From NCBI GenBank assembly GCA_003153055.1, contig PMBV01000396.1, forward strand, positions 1 to 37,441: a DNA stretch of 37,441 nt, in the 5' to 3' direction. The notes beneath the pieces were generated by a model. It saw only the letters and a program-made list of their open reading frames with translations, was not told the DNA's origin and ran no database searches. The position numbers and the translations under genes are program-made. This DNA comes from Myxococcales bacterium. Lineage in GTDB: Bacteria > Myxococcota > Myxococcia > Myxococcales > Myxococcaceae. This document shows positions 15,476 to 23,652 of this stretch, in pieces; position 1 is the stretch's first letter, and each line of letters begins with the position of its first letter.

Positions 15476-16240
15476 TCAGGGCGACCAGGTGAAGGTGTAG
15501 ACGGCGGCGTTCGAGTGCAGTCCGCGGTAGAGGGCGCCGCCCGCTCCCGAGCTGTCATCGGGAATGAGGGAGAACGAGCCATCAGGTGTGCCGAGCGACG
15601 CAAAGTCGACGCCATTGAACATTGGGCGTGGGTCGACCTGGAGCTTCAACGTCCCGCCGTTGGTCGGAGTGAGATCGACGAGGATGGGCGTGACGATGCG
15701 CTGGTGGCAGATAGGACTGGCACCGGGGAGCGCCGGATTTGTCACGTTGGCCTTGCGGTTGGCGCTGATGGTGACCGAGCCCGTGAATGGGTACGACCGT
15801 TCGCTCTGTTGGGCCGTGCCCTCGACCTCGAGGATCACGGTGCTGTCGATGTCGGCGTTGACGTCGCCCCCAGTGAGCCAGACCTCGGCCGTCTTCGCCG
15901 CCGTCTGTGTGCCCTCGCCCCGGACCGGGAAGGGCTGTGCGACCGGCGAGAGCAAGTCGATGTCGAGCGGACCGAAAGCCTCACCCACGTAGATGCCCGG
16001 AGAGATGCAGGGCCCCGCGGCCGCCCCCGACGTCGGCACCGACTGGTTCAGGTACACCGCGCCGAGATGGAGACGAGCGCGCGTCAGTGTGACGTGGGCG
16101 CCGGAGCCACTGATGAAGGCGATGGGCCCACCAGTCGCGTCCGCGGGCCCCGACGCGGTCGCCGAGAAGGAGACGAGCGCGCTCCCAGTCGTGCCTCCAC
16201 AGCCAGTGGCCAGCAGCGCCAGAGTGAGCAGGCGCCTCAT
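15476..16240 (-). CDS. Unrecognised lipoprotein coupled to the TonB receptor (254 aa)
   Basis: The start MRRLLTLALLATGCGG gives a clean signal with lipobox ATGC (Cys 14). The mature protein is beta-rich, with a strand-like pattern through its middle (RARLHLGAVYLN, AKTAEVWLTGGDVNAD, STVILEVEG) and three later Cys residues. Its ATG overlaps the stop of the TonB-dependent receptor (ATGA), so the two are translationally coupled and probably act together, as SusD-like or other lipoproteins do with their receptors. I do not recognise the fold and it is too short for SusD. Confidence 0.78.
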   Translation of the reverse strand: MRRLLTLALLATGCGGTTGSALVSFSATASGPADATGGPIAFISGSGAHVTLTRARLHLGAVYLNQSVPTSGAAAGPCISPGIYVGEAFGPLDIDLLSPVAQPFPVRGEGTQTAAKTAEVWLTGGDVNADIDSTVILEVEGTAQQSERSYPFTGSVTISANRKANVTNPALPGASPICHQRIVTPILVDLTPTNGGTLKLQVDPRPMFNGVDFASLGTPDGSFSLIPDDSSGAGGALYRGLHSNAAVYTFTWSP

Positions 16241-18771
16241 CGGCCAGCTCCGAGGTTGAGCGCGAGGGTCAGCAGGAGGGTGCGTGGCGCGCCTGCCGAG
16301 AAGTGGCGCACGGGCACCAACGTCGGGAAGGCCTGGCTGTGGAAGTCCGACGCGAAGTTGTACTCGCCGAGGCGGTACTGCGTGTCGAGGAGGTTCTGCG
16401 CAGCCAGCCCGAGCTCGACGAACGACCAGCCCAGCGTCACGCTGGCGTCGATGGTGAAGATGGGGTCAGAGCGGGTGCCGTAGGGCAGAGGCCGCGGGGC
16501 GACAAAGGTGACGCCCGTCGAGCCCGAGACCCTCACGGGGCGTCCCCCGGGCCTCCACCAGGGTAGCTCTCCGAAGACGGCGCCATCGAGCCGCGCCACG
16601 AGATCCGGCACGTAGGGGATGAGCTCGTGCGTGTCATCGAAGGTGGCGCGCACCCAGGTCAGGTTTCCCGAGAGGTCGAAGAAGCGGCCAGTGAGCCGAG
16701 CCGAGCTTGCCGAGCCGAGGCGCGTGGTGGCGCCCGCGAGCACGTTGCGGCCGGCGGTCTGCGAGAAGATGAGATCCCTATCGACCTTCGTGTCGAAGAG
16801 CGCAGTGCGCAGGCCGACGTCGACTGCGCCCAGGCGCCGCTGGAAGGCGAGACCCACCTCGTACGACGAGATGCCGGCGAACGGCGTCTTGGCGTCCTGG
16901 GAGATGTAGTTCGGATCGATGGAGCGAACGCCCTGCCCTGCGCTGAGCGAGGCCGTCACCCCAGAGAAGGGGCCCACGAGGAGCGAGCCTCGGGGCATGG
17001 CGACGGCGCTCGACGTCGTCACGCGTTGGTTCGGGTCTCGGTAGGCGCCGAAGTTCTGCTGCGACAGACACGACTGGTCGGCGGGTGGGTTGGTGGAAGA
17101 CGGGTGCTCGACCGACTGCACCGCGCAGAGGTTGTTGACGTCGAAGGTGAAGAGGTCCGCCCGCGCGCCGCCCCGGAGCGCGAGCCAGGGCAGGAAGTGA
17201 AGGTTGGCGTCGACGTAGAGGCCCACGTCTCCCAGCGTCGACTCGAGCTCGGTGTCGGTGTGGTAGGGGTGCCCGGTCGCCGCCTCGATGCGCTGCTGCA
17301 TCGCCGAGACGAAGTCGAGACGCCCGAAGTAGCCCAGCTCGAGCTCCTGCGGTTGATCGAGAACCGTGGTGGCCCAGTGTGCGCTGCCGCGAAGCCCGAC
17401 GGTCGTGGCGGTGTTGTGGAGGTCGAGGAGGTCGCCGCGCTGCGCGTGTGGGGCTTGCTGTGTCTCCTGCACGTCGAGGAGAAAGCCGGTGAAGTTCTCT
17501 CGCAGCCGCAGCGTGTTGACGATGGCGAAGAGTTGGTTGCGCGCGAGCATCGCACCCACCCGCGTCTCGAGCTCGGCGGCGAGCGAGAAACGGGTCGAGT
17601 CTTCACCCTGGAGCGGGTCGGAGGTGCCGAAGAAGCCGACCTTCCCCGCCTCGAAGTCGTCTTCACGCAAGACGCCCGCCGTGTGGAAGCTGGCCAGGTA
17701 CGCGCCGCCGGTAACGCGGTAGCGGGAGGCGCCAATCTGGCCTTCGAGCTGTGCCAGCGCGGTGCCTCGTCGCCCATCGCGATTCCTGCCGAAGCCATCG
17801 GTCTGGTACAGCTCGGCGGCCAGGAAGGTGCCGTCGCTGGTCCCTTGGGGTGCCCAGCTGACCAGCCCGCGGTAGGTGCCGAAGGATCCGGCCCCGACCT
17901 TCGCCGCGAGACCGCGCTGGGTCACGCCCAGGTGAAACTCGGCCGAGCCCGCGACGGCGTAGTTCCCCTGGCGCGGGTCGAACGGCCCCTCGACGACTCT
18001 CAGCGACTCGACGACCTCCGGGATGATGAAGTGCGCGTCGGTGTAGCCGTTGCCGTGGAGGTTCCCGCTCTGGTTCAATGGCACCCCGTCCACGGAGAAC
18101 TCGATGTCCTGTCCCTCGCGGGCATCGAAGCCGCGCAAGAAGACCTGCTCCGCGTGGCCTTCGCCGCCCTCGTTGGTGAGGAGGATTCCGGGCGCGAGCT
18201 TGAGGAACTCGGCCGCGTTGGCGCGTGGCACCGTGGAGAGCCCACCGATGTCGAGTTGGTAGTCCGAGGTTCCGCGGCTCGGAGGCTTCCGCTTCCCTCT
18301 CACGGTCACCTCGATGGCGTCGTCCTCCACCCCAGCGTCATTGGGCTGTGGTGCTGACGCTCCCGCGTCTGGAGCCAGGGCCGGCAGCGACGGCGCCTCG
18401 ACGGGCGGGAGCGCGAAGCGAAACGGGATGCGAATGCGGCTGGCGACGGCCTCTGCGCCGACGCGCGCTGGAAGGAACCGCCACTGGTTGACGGCGGACA
18501 CCGCGGCCGCGTCGAAGAGCGTGCCGTCGCTCTCGAGCACCGTCGCGTCGGTGACCGTGCCTTCGACGCCGACGGTCACGGCGAGCATCACCATTGCCTC
18601 TTGTCGCGAGGAGCGGGCCTCGGGTGGGTACTCGGCGTTCGTCCGGAGGAGGACCTCTGGCGGGCTCACCGGGGGCGCCTCCGCACGGAGCGGCCTCGCG
18701 CAGACCAGCAATGCGATCGACAGAACGCGAAGCGCGGCATGACGGCGCATCGGCTGTTCATCATTCAGCAT
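16237..18771 (-). CDS. TonB-dependent receptor with N-terminal TonB-C domain
   Basis: From ATG 18771 (GGAG nearby upstream) the product is 844 residues; an ATG at 18750 is the alternative. The signal is LRVLSIALLVCARPLRAEA. Residues about 37-120 form a TonB-C-like domain: EYPPEARSSRQEAMVML, then GTVTDATVLESDGTLFDAA and NQWRFLPAR. After a Pro/Ala/Asp linker come a TonB-box-like IEVTVRG and a plug domain (AEFLKLAPGILL, QVFLRGFDAREG, IEFSVDGVPLNQ). The remainder, about 550 residues, is beta-barrel, including FGTYRGLVSWAP. Such receptors import large or scarce ligands such as metal chelates, sugars or cobalamin. The ligand is unknown here. It leads the coupled lipoprotein/ExbBD/TonB genes. Confidence 0.92.
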   Translation of the reverse strand: MLNDEQPMRRHAALRVLSIALLVCARPLRAEAPPVSPPEVLLRTNAEYPPEARSSRQEAMVMLAVTVGVEGTVTDATVLESDGTLFDAAAVSAVNQWRFLPARVGAEAVASRIRIPFRFALPPVEAPSLPALAPDAGASAPQPNDAGVEDDAIEVTVRGKRKPPSRGTSDYQLDIGGLSTVPRANAAEFLKLAPGILLTNEGGEGHAEQVFLRGFDAREGQDIEFSVDGVPLNQSGNLHGNGYTDAHFIIPEVVESLRVVEGPFDPRQGNYAVAGSAEFHLGVTQRGLAAKVGAGSFGTYRGLVSWAPQGTSDGTFLAAELYQTDGFGRNRDGRRGTALAQLEGQIGASRYRVTGGAYLASFHTAGVLREDDFEAGKVGFFGTSDPLQGEDSTRFSLAAELETRVGAMLARNQLFAIVNTLRLRENFTGFLLDVQETQQAPHAQRGDLLDLHNTATTVGLRGSAHWATTVLDQPQELELGYFGRLDFVSAMQQRIEAATGHPYHTDTELESTLGDVGLYVDANLHFLPWLALRGGARADLFTFDVNNLCAVQSVEHPSSTNPPADQSCLSQQNFGAYRDPNQRVTTSSAVAMPRGSLLVGPFSGVTASLSAGQGVRSIDPNYISQDAKTPFAGISSYEVGLAFQRRLGAVDVGLRTALFDTKVDRDLIFSQTAGRNVLAGATTRLGSASSARLTGRFFDLSGNLTWVRATFDDTHELIPYVPDLVARLDGAVFGELPWWRPGGRPVRVSGSTGVTFVAPRPLPYGTRSDPIFTIDASVTLGWSFVELGLAAQNLLDTQYRLGEYNFASDFHSQAFPTLVPVRHFSAGAPRTLLLTLALNLGAGR

Positions 18772-18857
18772 GGGACTCCAGGGAGAGGAACGCGAGGTGT
18801 CGCGCCGACGGACGATCCGTGTCGGTGCGAGCAGGCCATCAGAAAGAGAGAGTGCGC

Positions 18858-18949
18858 CAATCAAGGCTCGGGCGGGCGCGCCGACGCTTCAGCGTGCGCG
18901 ATCGCGCCCGAGTGAGGGCCAGCCGGCAACGGAGCCGTGGCCTTGATTG
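18858..18949. repeat. Nested inverted repeats before the TonB receptor gene
   Basis: The outer arms are CAATCAAGGC (18858-18867) and GCCTTGATTG (18940-18949), a perfect 10-bp pair. Inner arms are CTCGGGCG (18867-18874) and CGCCCGAG (18905-18912), a perfect 8-bp pair. A core stem is ACGCT (18884-18888) with AGCGT (18891-18895). The block starts 1 nt after the stop of the His/Cys-rich gene and ends about 87 bp before the receptor start. It could be an intergenic RNA structure setting differential expression, an attenuator, or paired operator sites. Confidence 0.6.
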
Positions 18950-18950
18950 A

Positions 18951-19394
18951 CTACGCTGGAGGTGACTGCTTCGGCGCCAGGCTCAGCTGCACCACCTGCG
19001 GTGGACGAAGAGCGCCCACCCTTGGTGCAGCGAGATTCTGAGGCCGGGCGATGAAGGTGACGCCCTCGGCGCGCTGTGGAGCGGTGGCCTGGTCTCGACG
19101 ATGCGCGAGAACAGCGCAGTGCTCGTCCAGGACGTCGGCGCCGAGCGCCCCGTCTCCCCCCGATACGGTGGAGCCCTGAGCGTCGGCCGCGTGGTCGGTC
19201 GACGCGTGTTCGGCGGACTCTCCCGGGCGCACGTCGACCAGCTCTCCGTGCTCGAGGCAGAGCCGGTGTTGCACGAGGAAGTGGTGCGCGAGGCTCACGA
19301 ACTGGCCCGCGAGGACGAGCGCGGCCAACGCGACGAGAACGCCCCGCCGAGAGCCGTCTCGCTGCCTGCCGTGTCTGCGCACCGTGGGGGTCAT
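18951..19394 (-). CDS. His/Cys-rich exported protein upstream of the TonB receptor
   Basis: The product is 147 residues. A basic N-terminus (RRHGRQRDGSRRG) precedes a hydrophobic signal or anchor (VLVALAALVLAGQFVSLA). Dense His/Cys motifs follow: AHHFLVQHRLCLEHGELVDV, then EHASTDHAADA, and DEHCAVLAHRRD. Spacing of His, Cys and Glu suggests metal binding in the periplasm. The C-terminal 35 residues are Ala/Pro/Gln-rich. The family is not recognised, though the pattern resembles small metal-associated proteins beside metal transporters. It lies 88 nt after the TonB-like gene and 179 nt before the receptor gene. I infer a link to metal uptake or sensing; there is no direct proof. Confidence 0.7.
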   Translation of the reverse strand: MTPTVRRHGRQRDGSRRGVLVALAALVLAGQFVSLAHHFLVQHRLCLEHGELVDVRPGESAEHASTDHAADAQGSTVSGGDGALGADVLDEHCAVLAHRRDQATAPQRAEGVTFIARPQNLAAPRVGALRPPQVVQLSLAPKQSPPA

Positions 19395-19423
19395 GTCAGA
19401 AGCGCCGCCGAATTAGATGCAAC

Positions 19424-19452
19424 ACAGTGGCGTAAGCCTCGATGTGTGTCAA
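19424..19452 (-). promoter_or_regulatory. Possible promoter for the His/Cys-rich gene and receptor operon
   Basis: An exact TTGACA lies at 19452-19447 on the minus strand, and 17 nt later the hexamer CACTGT (19429-19424) is only a weak -10. The site is 30 nt before the ATG at 19394, in the 88-bp gap after the TonB-like gene. Confidence 0.3.
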
Positions 19453-19482
19453 GGCAGGTCTGGCGACTCGATCAGCCGACGC

Positions 19483-20535
19483 TCACCGTCCGGGCCGGAG
19501 GAACCTGGGCACTCCGCCGATCTCTCCGTTGGTCACCAGGAAGCTGAAGGGGAACTGGATCCGGCCGTGTTCCACCAACGCCGCCGGAGGGTTCGCGAAA
19601 GGCTGAGCCTTCTCGAAACTCTTCACGGCTTCCTGATCGAGCTCGTCGATGCCGCTGCTCTTCGCCACGAACGCCTCGGCCAGCGACCCGTCGGGCCTCA
19701 AGGAAACCTGGAGCATCGTCACGCGGTCACTCATACCCAGCTCGCGGTTGCGGGCTCGGAGGCGGCCGTTCGGGTCCCACCGGGCAGACACCGCCTGTTT
19801 CACCCGATTGAAGAAGCTGGCGTACTTCCACTCACGCGTATTGAGGAACGTCCCGTCACCAGCCGGAAGATTCGAGAGGTCGTCGTTGGGGGCACCTCCA
19901 CCTTCTGTCGCGTCGGTCCCCGATCGACCGGTACCTTCGGCGGTGCCGATTGGCGCCGGATCCTCATCGGTGCTGGGTCTGGGCTCGGTGTTTCCTCCCG
20001 TGGTGGGTTCGGCCAACAACGGAAGAGGTCGCCGACCGAGCAGGCTGCTCAACAACCCTGGGCTCGACGCGACCACCACTGGAGGGGCCGCGCGCCCTTT
20101 CGCCGCCGAGGCCGCCATCGGGTTGGGCTGAGTCTTCGGGGTCGCGTGGCTCCAGGTGTTCGTCTGCTCGCGGGCCCGCGTCTCTTTCTGAACCTGGTTG
20201 TTGGTCTCAGCGAGGTACTTCGATTCCACCGGCACGCGATTGTTGCCCGGGGCGACGTCGACCACCTGCCCTTTGGGGTGCAGCGGCGCTGGCCGCTCGG
20301 GCACCGCCTTCCCGACCGCGCCGCGGTTGGCGCTCCAGCGAGCCGAGGAGATTGGCCGCAGACTCACAGCTCTCGAGGCTGCCCTCGGTGACTTGGGGGC
20401 GTGCGGAGACGCGGTCGCGACGATCACCGCCACCAACAGCGCGTGCACCATGAGCGCGAGCGGCACCGAGACCACGAGCCGCATGGTCTCTCGTCGCGCG
20501 CGGGTGGTGTCGGGCGTGTCGATCAGCAACGGCAT
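19483..20535 (-). CDS. Second TonB/TolA-like energy transducer
   Basis: The product is 350 residues. One transmembrane helix lies at about 20-42 (LVVSVPLALMVHALLVAVIV), with a His in the middle as in TonB anchors. A long disordered spacer (about 45-235) is Ala/Pro/Asn/Thr/Gly-rich. The C-terminal domain (about 238-340) has FFNRVKQAVSARWDPNGRLR, then VTMLQVSLRPDGSLAEAFV and a final PFSFLVTNGE. This matches the TonB/TolA C-terminal fold common in myxobacteria. It begins its own unit, since a strong hairpin separates it from yebC. ATG 20535 is used; ATG 20484 just before the helix is possible. A TolA-type role in cell division or outer-membrane constriction cannot be excluded. Confidence 0.85.
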   Translation of the reverse strand: MPLLIDTPDTTRARRETMRLVVSVPLALMVHALLVAVIVATASPHAPKSPRAASRAVSLRPISSARWSANRGAVGKAVPERPAPLHPKGQVVDVAPGNNRVPVESKYLAETNNQVQKETRAREQTNTWSHATPKTQPNPMAASAAKGRAAPPVVVASSPGLLSSLLGRRPLPLLAEPTTGGNTEPRPSTDEDPAPIGTAEGTGRSGTDATEGGGAPNDDLSNLPAGDGTFLNTREWKYASFFNRVKQAVSARWDPNGRLRARNRELGMSDRVTMLQVSLRPDGSLAEAFVAKSSGIDELDQEAVKSFEKAQPFANPPAALVEHGRIQFPFSFLVTNGEIGGVPRFLRPGR

Positions 20536-20634
20536 CGAGGTTCAATCAATTAGGGGCATTGGGCGTGCGAAGTCAAAGGGGTCGATTCATTGGTGGCTCG
20601 GTCCTCTCGAACTCGATCACTCAGGCGAGTGTTT

Positions 20635-20653
20635 GCGGGGCACCATGCCCCGC
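20635..20653 (-). terminator. Strong GC hairpin after yebC
   Basis: A perfect 8-bp stem, GCGGGGCA (20635-20642) with TGCCCCGC (20646-20653), and a 3-nt loop start 5 nt after the yebC stop. There is no T-run, so it may act as a terminator with help or as a 3' stabiliser. Confidence 0.6.
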
Positions 20654-20658
20654 TTGCC

Positions 20659-21384
20659 TCAGACGAGGTTGTGGAACACCCGCTGCACGTCCTCATCCTG
20701 CTCGAGCGCGTCAACCATCTTCAGCACGTCAGTGGCCTTGTCCTCGGGCAGCTCGACGAAGTTCTGCGCGACGTACTCCGATTCGGCCGAGAGGAGCGTG
20801 AGGCCCTTGGCTTCGATGGCGCTCTGGAGCTTCCCGAAGCTCTCGAAGGCACAGCGAATGACGAGCTGCTTCTCGCCCTTTTCGCCCGTCCCCTCCCCCA
20901 TTTCCTCGAGCCCGTGATCGATGAGGTCGAGCTCGATGGCGTCGAGGTCGAGCCCTTCTGGCGCCAGGCGGAACACGCCCATGTGCTTGAAGAGGAAGTG
21001 GACGCTTCCCGAGGCGCCCATGTTTCCGCCCCACTCCTTGAAGTGCATGCGCACGTTGGCGACCGTGCGGGTCACGTTGTCAGTGGCCGTCTCGACCATC
21101 ACCGCGATGCCATGGGGCCCGTAGCCCTCGTACAACGCGAGCTCGTAGTGGGTGGTGTCTTTGCCCTCTTGCGCGCGCTTGATCGCCGCGTCGATCTTCT
21201 CCTTGGGCATGTTGCCGGCGCGGGCGTTCTGCAGTGCCCTCCGGAGGGCGGGGTTCAAGCCCGGGTCCGGTCCTCCGGCCTTCACGGCGATGGCGATCTC
21301 CTTGGCCACCCGGGTGAAGAGCTTCGCCATCCGGTTCCACCGGGCGAACATCGTCGTCTTTCGCTTCTCGAAGATGCGTCCCAT
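20659..21384 (-). CDS. yebC: YebC/PmpR (TACO1) family protein
   Basis: The product is 241 residues from ATG 21384, with AAGG upstream; an upstream extension of 54 codons is implausible. The family is described as transcriptional regulators (PmpR) and, more recently, as ribosome-associated factors that relieve stalling. Hallmarks include [53 protein letters not shown] and a C-terminal [14 protein letters not shown]. The N-terminus ([16 protein letters not shown]) is the variant in which the usual MAGHSKWANIKHRK is replaced. It is divergent from the S46 peptidase gene with 164 bp between starts, which must hold both promoters. Confidence 0.93.
   Translation of the reverse strand: MGRIFEKRKTTMFARWNRMAKLFTRVAKEIAIAVKAGGPDPGLNPALRRALQNARAGNMPKEKIDAAIKRAQEGKDTTHYELALYEGYGPHGIAVMVETATDNVTRTVANVRMHFKEWGGNMGASGSVHFLFKHMGVFRLAPEGLDLDAIELDLIDHGLEEMGEGTGEKGEKQLVIRCAFESFGKLQSAIEAKGLTLLSAESEYVAQNFVELPEDKATDVLKMVDALEQDEDVQRVFHNLV
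20891..20898 (-). other. KOPS-like octamer oriented toward dif
   Basis: CCCTCCCC on the plus strand (GGGGAGGG on the minus strand) points toward the dif candidate. It falls within yebC, so coding constraint may explain it. Confidence 0.2.
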
Positions 21385-21548
21385 GCGCCCTTCTTGGGCG
21401 AAAACCGCGCCGCTCGACAACCGAAAAGCGAACCCGGGGCGCAAACCGACCCTTTGGGTAGATGACGCCCCCTGCCGCTCGAGTTCCCTTGACCCTCGTC
21501 GGTGTTGGCGTTCAGAAGCGCTCGGAGCACGCACCAAGGAGCCCACCC

Positions 21549-23639
21549 ATGAGTCGATTCGCCCTGTCCTCCTTCGCCTTCGCCGTGGTCGCGACCACCG
21601 CGGCCGCCGACGAGGGAATGTGGACCTTCAACAACTTCCCATCTTCGACGGTGAAGGAACGGTACGGGTTCGAGCCCTCGAAAGACTGGCTCGATCACCT
21701 GAGACTCTCGTCGGTGAGAATCGCCGGTGGCTGCTCGGCGTCCATCGTTTCACCCGAGGGCTTGGTGATGACGAATCACCACTGCGCCCGCCGGTGCATC
21801 GAGAACGTCTCGGGGCTCCAGAAGCGTGACTTCAACCACGATGGCTTCCTGGCCAAGACCCAGGCCGACGAGCCTCGGTGCCCCGGTTACGAGCTCAACC
21901 AACTCGTCGAGATCACCGACGTCACCCAGCGGGTGACCGGAGCGACCAAGGGCGCCCCCGACGAGAAGTTCAGCGAGGTGCAGCGTCGAGCCATCGCCGA
22001 GATCGAGAAGGAGTGCGCCACGGGACCCGAAGTGCGCTGTGACGTGGTGACGCTCTTCCGAGGCGGCCGGTACGATCTCTACAAGTACCGCCGGTTCCAG
22101 GACATTCGCCTCGTCTTAGCCCCGGAGGACTCCATCGCCTTCTTCGGCGGTGACCCCGACAACTTCATGTTCCCCCGGTACGATCTCGACGTGTCGTTCC
22201 TGCGGATCTACGCCGCCGACGCGAAGCCCCTCAAGGCAGACCAGTACCTCAAGTGGTCGACGACCCCGGTGAAAGACGGCGACCTCACCTTCGTGTCTGG
22301 CAACCCCGGTGGCACCAGCCGCGCGCTCACCGTGGCCCAGCTGGAGGACGATCGCGACCAACGCCTGCCCACCGCCCTGATGCGCCTGGCCGAGCTCCGA
22401 GGGCTTGTCACCGAGTACCAGAATCGAGGGAAGGAGCAGAAGCGGCACTCCAACGATCTGCTGTTCGGCGTCGAGAACAGCTTCAAGGCCATCAAGGGCC
22501 GGCACGAGGCGCTGACCGATCACGCCTTCTTCGCCGAGCGGGTGAAGAGCGAAGCCGACCTGCGGGCGAAGGTGAAAGCCAAGCCCGAGCTCGAGAAGCA
22601 GTACGGCCAGGTCTGGGACACCATCGCGGCGCTGACGGCGAAGGGGAGCACCCTGCGAAAGGAGTACGAGGCCCTCGAGCGCCCGCAGGGCACGCAGTTG
22701 TTCCAGCTCGCTCGCGGCCTCCTGCGCCGGGCCGATGAGCTCGAGAAGCCCAACGGTGAGCGCCTGAAGGAATACGCCGACGCGCGGTTGCCCCAGCTCC
22801 AGCAGGAGCTCCTCTCGAACCGACCCATCTACGACGAGCTCGAGACCACCATGCTCGGCTGGTCGCTCACCAAGATGCGGGAGCGCCTCGGGCCTGATCA
22901 CCCGGTGGTGAAGAAGCTCTTGGGCAACCGCGCCCCCACCGAGGTCGCCGCGGCCCTGGTGAAGAGCACCAAGCTGAAGGACCTGAAGGCCGACAAGAAC
23001 GGCAACGCCGTGGGCGGTCTTCGCAAGGCCCTCTACGACGGCGGCAAGGCGAAGCTGGCCCAGGCGAAGGACCCGATGGTCGAGTTCGCCCGGTCCTTCG
23101 ACGAGGAGGCCCGCGCGATCCGCAAGCGCTTCGAGACCGAGGTCGAGGGGCCGCTGCGGAAGCAAGAGGAGCTCCTCGCCAAGGCCCGCTTCGCGACCTA
23201 CGGGGAGTCGACCTACCCCGACGCGACCTTCACCCTCCGGCTCTCCTACGGCACCGTGAAGGGCTACCTCCAAGACGGCGGCGAGGTGAAGCCCATCACC
23301 ACCATGGGTGGGGCCTTCACCCGGCACACTGGCGCAGCGCCCTTTGCCTTGCCCCCGAGTTGGCTGGCCGCCAAGGCAAAGCTGAACCCCGAGACCCCCT
23401 TCAACATCGCCACCACCAACGACATCATCGGCGGCAACTCTGGCTCGCCCATGGTGAACCAGAACGGCGAGGTAGTTGGCCTTATCTTCGACGGCAACAT
23501 CCAGTCGCTGGGTGGAGACTACGGCTACGATGCGTCGGTGAATCGAGCCGTGGCGGTCACCGCCTCGTCACTCCTCGAGTCACTGGACAGGATCTACTCG
23601 GCCAAACGCATCGTCGAAGAGCTGCGGCCGGCGCACTGA
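21549..23639 (+). CDS. S46-family dipeptidyl-peptidase (DPP7/DPP11 type)
   Basis: The product is 696 residues from ATG 21549, with AAGGAG upstream, and has a signal peptide ending at about [10 protein letters not shown]46 enzymes are chymotrypsin-fold dipeptidyl-peptidases, periplasmic or surface located, that release dipeptides from extracellular peptides. The catalytic His is in [12 protein letters not shown] (about 77-78), Asp in [14 protein letters not shown], and Ser about 631 in [11 protein letters not shown] helical regulatory domain fills the middle. Length matches the family (about 700). Eighteen residues after the Ser is Gly (IFDGN), the DPP7-type state, so hydrophobic P1 preference is more likely than DPP11-type acidic P1. 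Confidence 0.93.
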   Translation: MSRFALSSFAFAVVATTAAADEGMWTFNNFPSSTVKERYGFEPSKDWLDHLRLSSVRIAGGCSASIVSPEGLVMTNHHCARRCIENVSGLQKRDFNHDGFLAKTQADEPRCPGYELNQLVEITDVTQRVTGATKGAPDEKFSEVQRRAIAEIEKECATGPEVRCDVVTLFRGGRYDLYKYRRFQDIRLVLAPEDSIAFFGGDPDNFMFPRYDLDVSFLRIYAADAKPLKADQYLKWSTTPVKDGDLTFVSGNPGGTSRALTVAQLEDDRDQRLPTALMRLAELRGLVTEYQNRGKEQKRHSNDLLFGVENSFKAIKGRHEALTDHAFFAERVKSEADLRAKVKAKPELEKQYGQVWDTIAALTAKGSTLRKEYEALERPQGTQLFQLARGLLRRADELEKPNGERLKEYADARLPQLQQELLSNRPIYDELETTMLGWSLTKMRERLGPDHPVVKKLLGNRAPTEVAAALVKSTKLKDLKADKNGNAVGGLRKALYDGGKAKLAQAKDPMVEFARSFDEEARAIRKRFETEVEGPLRKQEELLAKARFATYGESTYPDATFTLRLSYGTVKGYLQDGGEVKPITTMGGAFTRHTGAAPFALPPSWLAAKAKLNPETPFNIATTNDIIGGNSGSPMVNQNGEVVGLIFDGNIQSLGGDYGYDASVNRAVAVTASSLLESLDRIYSAKRIVEELRPAH

Positions 23640-23652
23640 GACTAAGCTCAGT
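23635..23652. terminator. Palindromic hairpin spanning two converging stops
   Basis: ACTGAG (23635-23640) and CTCAGT (23647-23652) form a perfect 6-bp stem with a 6-nt loop. Each arm contains one of the two TGA stops of the converging genes. There is no T-run. Confidence 0.35.

Noticed and set aside
16627..18357. Plus-strand open frame of over 570 codons in the TonB receptor gene
   Set aside because: Antisense shadow; the receptor frame has signal, plug and barrel.
18858..18949. Cobalamin riboswitch before the TonB receptor
   Set aside because: No B12 box (GCCACTG) is seen and the interval is too short for the full element.
18858..18949. Small transposon remnant bounded by 10-bp inverted repeats
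   Set aside because: No target-site duplication and the inner arms form their own stems, so a structured leader fits better.
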